Origin: Ecdyonurus torrentis
Lineage: Eukaryota > Arthropoda > Insecta > Ephemeroptera > Heptageniidae
Assembly: GCA_949318235.1 (NCBI GenBank)
Contig: OX439137.1
Location: 12,706,698 to 12,770,697, forward strand
Reading direction: 5' to 3'
DNA length: 64,000 nucleotides
Positions 61,257-64,000 of this stretch are shown in pieces; positions within the stretch are counted from its first letter, which is position 1, and each line of letters starts with the position of its first letter. A program made the translations under genes and the position numbers. Under the pieces are notes generated by a model that searched no databases, was not told the DNA's origin, and worked only from the letters and a program-made list of their open reading frames with translations.

Positions 61257-64000
61257 CGCAAAGGTGTTTCTTTTACTGTAAAAAAAAAAGTGATATGAAT
61301 TATTGAAGCGATATCTTTTAAGAGACAGCTTTTATTTCACAAAGTTGGTAAATAGAAAAGAAAAAAAAATCCTCAGTAAATGGTATTTAAATGTAAACTG
61401 CACTAATTTGGTAATTTGTCTGAAGTTGGAGAAATCTGATTAATGGAGTTTACTGGTGGAATGTGCTAACCATAATCTCAGGCATTGCAGGAAATGTTTA
61501 CGGCCCTCTAATTCACTTACATTGCGCCCCCCCCCCCCTTTTTTTAACTCTAGTGAGATACGAGACACTTTTTTCATCGCCGATAACGTTCATTGCACAG
61601 TGATACTTAAGAATAAGAAATATTATTAAAAAATGTGACGAGAAAAAAGTGTAATATCATTCAAAACTTTAATGTAAGAATTCCAAAAAATTTAAGCCAA
61701 TGGCCTTATGTTAAATTCAATATATTTTTTTATAGACTATTATTGACTTTTATGACATTTAAAAGTAGGGGCCGAGTCAATATTTGAATTCTAGAGATCA
61801 AGAGCTTTTTTAATGACAACCCTTCATCGAATTTAAGGACGTTAAAAATTATCTCATTTCAATTAGTTTTAATTTTATGGTAAGAATTTTCTAACACATA
61901 ACTGTTACAAAGATATGTAAATATGAACTTTTTAAATATATTTTTAATATAGTTTATATTTTACATTTATTATGCATTAATATTATTAAAAAAGAAGAAA
62001 AAAAAAGATAATCACTAAAAGGGCAAATTTAGTTATTGCAATGAATAATAATGAACTTTAATAAAGTAGCGCACTTTAAAAATGTAAAATCAATAGTTTT
62101 AAAGGTTTTTATACACCCTCTATGTAACCTCTTTGACATTTTATAGATATTTGTAATATACAGCTATATAGTATGCGGTTTAAAATCTATATAGAGGAAA
62201 GAAAAAAAAAAAAAGTAGAAGAAGAAGAAGGTCGATCGAGCCATTACTTTACTATGTTGTAAAGCACAATTGCTATATACAGATTCTTGTCAGTTTATAT
62301 TATGAATATAAGTAGAAAGAACAAACAAAATTAGCTTTTAAAAGTAAACAATTATTATATCACCTTATAATTATCTGGAAACTTGAAAATGAATTCATTA
62401 TAAAATGTAGAAGTTTAGTTTATTTTATATACGTATATTTTTGCATATAAGCAAAGTTCCATAGCATTGCAATGAAAAAGATAATCTATATATCTTTTTA
62501 AATTTGCTTTTTCCAAAACGAGTGTTCGTATAAAATTACTCATTTTCGGTGTGTAATGTTTTATTCAGATAAATTGGAGGTTATATCGATGACGCAAATT
62601 TCTTAAAAAATTCTATTGACGTAAAACTTATATGTAAAAGTGTGTATAATAATTCTCTTTTTGCGCATTTCCGGCTTCAAAGCAGTAAAAAAAAACAAAA
62701 AAAAAAATCATGGTTCGGCAAGGTCTAGAAATATAAAATTAGGGGACCACGTCTTAATTAAAAAAAAAATGCAGTATTTGTACATATAACTTATATTAGT
62801 GATTCTTTCCTCCTAAGTATAACTTTGCGGAGCAAAATAATGTTTCCAATTTAAAACAATGCTATGTAACAAATTGATTATAATTTCCTGTAGCATATAA
62901 TTCTCATTTAAAATAATATTTATTTAAAAATTTACTGAAATAAATGAATATTTATGCACCTTTACAATTTGATCCCTATAAGATTTCGTAATAGTGCCAA
63001 AAAAATTTTAATAAATTCTATCAATTATTACGAAAAGAACACGATAGCAACGTACGGTATTTATAATTACTAAACTACTAATATTTTAATTGAATTTTAA
63101 TATTATAAAAATGTAATATATACGTACGCTGAGTTTTAAGCAGAGTTGAAAAGACAAGCTTCACATGCTAAAAAGAGTATCCAAGTATATATTGCGGTTT
63201 AAAGTATATGATAAATTTTACAAAGGGTTGGATTCGACTTTATAAATATTTAAAATATTTTTGCAGGTCAAGTTTTTGGAACTTTAGTACAAGTATGAAA
63301 CCTCGTACAGTTTGTCATACATACTGCAAACATAAAACGAAATACAAATTGAAGTTCCACCACTTCAAATGTTACCCTCGATAGAAAAAAAAAAATTCCT
63401 CCTTTAAATTAAACTTTGCTTGCTGCTATATATGTATTTAAAATTTTTAGTTTGGATCAATACGCAATTTAGATGTAAAATAAAATTTAATCAGCACAAG
63501 GAATTTAATAAATAGATTGAATTGTCAAAATAAAATAATCAAAACTAAAGCTTCAAAAAAAAAAAAAAAAAAAAAAAAAAAGATAGAAAGGTTTTTATTT
63601 GGGTTAGAAATTTATTTGGAACTTGGCAGCACTAATCAATTGCTAACAAAACTCGAAATATTAAAATATCGATATATTGAAAAAGTACAGTATGCAAAAT
63701 GCGTTGATAGGAACTATAAAAAGAAATGGAGTTCTAGATCGTGATTTTGAATAACAAAAATGAACGGTGTATAAAATTACAATAACAACACATCGTCAGC
63801 AGAAATATAATAATTTACGCCTTAAGTTTTACAAGAATCACAAAACCGCAAGGATTATTTTTAAGTGTCATTGACCGTCCTTCAACATTAGAAAGAAAAA
63901 AAGAACTTTTTTAAAACTCCGATCACGAGAGAAAGAAAGAAGAAAAAAAACTCATCAACATTTCCGAGGGCTAAATGAGCTGACATAAATTATATATTTT

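Overview
This is an AT-rich, intron-rich animal genome window with no prokaryotic, viral or organellar gene set. Long A/T homopolymers, (TA)n and (GA)n microsatellites and dozens of small palindromic repeats fill the non-coding DNA. The two genes point to an invertebrate. One is a chitin deacetylase-like protein whose tail resembles gut-type arthropod enzymes. The other is a single neurabin/spinophilin orthologue that carries a SAM domain. I cannot name the species; an arthropod or another protostome is my inference.

Layout: (1) Positions 1-2061, plus strand: the last three exons of a chitin deacetylase-like gene whose 5' part lies left of the window. (2) 2062-9495: a convergent intergenic region with no recognisable gene, holding MITE-like palindromes, homopolymers and a (TA)n array. 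(3) 9496-59164, minus strand: one neurabin/spinophilin gene (PPP1R9 family). I reconstructed it as 22 coding exons with canonical GT/AG sites and compatible phases throughout, giving a predicted protein of 1655 residues. In order it has a basic N-terminal part related to the F-actin-binding region, a long low-complexity and proline-rich middle, an RVxF PP1-docking motif, a PDZ domain, coiled coils, and a C-terminal SAM domain with a charged helix. One exon is a 15-nt, frame-preserving microexon. (4) 59165-64000: upstream of the first coding exon I can recognise; repeats only, no identifiable promoter.

The two genes have no evident functional link. The neurabin product is expected to act as an actin- and PP1-binding scaffold at the cell cortex or synapse. 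The deacetylase fragment is a secreted chitin-modifying enzyme.

The introns are a dense record of non-autonomous transposons. I recognise at least a dozen repeat families from copies within the window. Several have TTAA on both sides (piggyBac-type) and several have TA (Tc1/mariner-type). One abundant foldback family has an extra tail on one side only. Insertions are nested in at least five places, so a relative age order can be read. One 408-bp copy is an almost perfect palindrome. All six exact TGACGTCA (CRE-type) octamers I found lie inside these elements.
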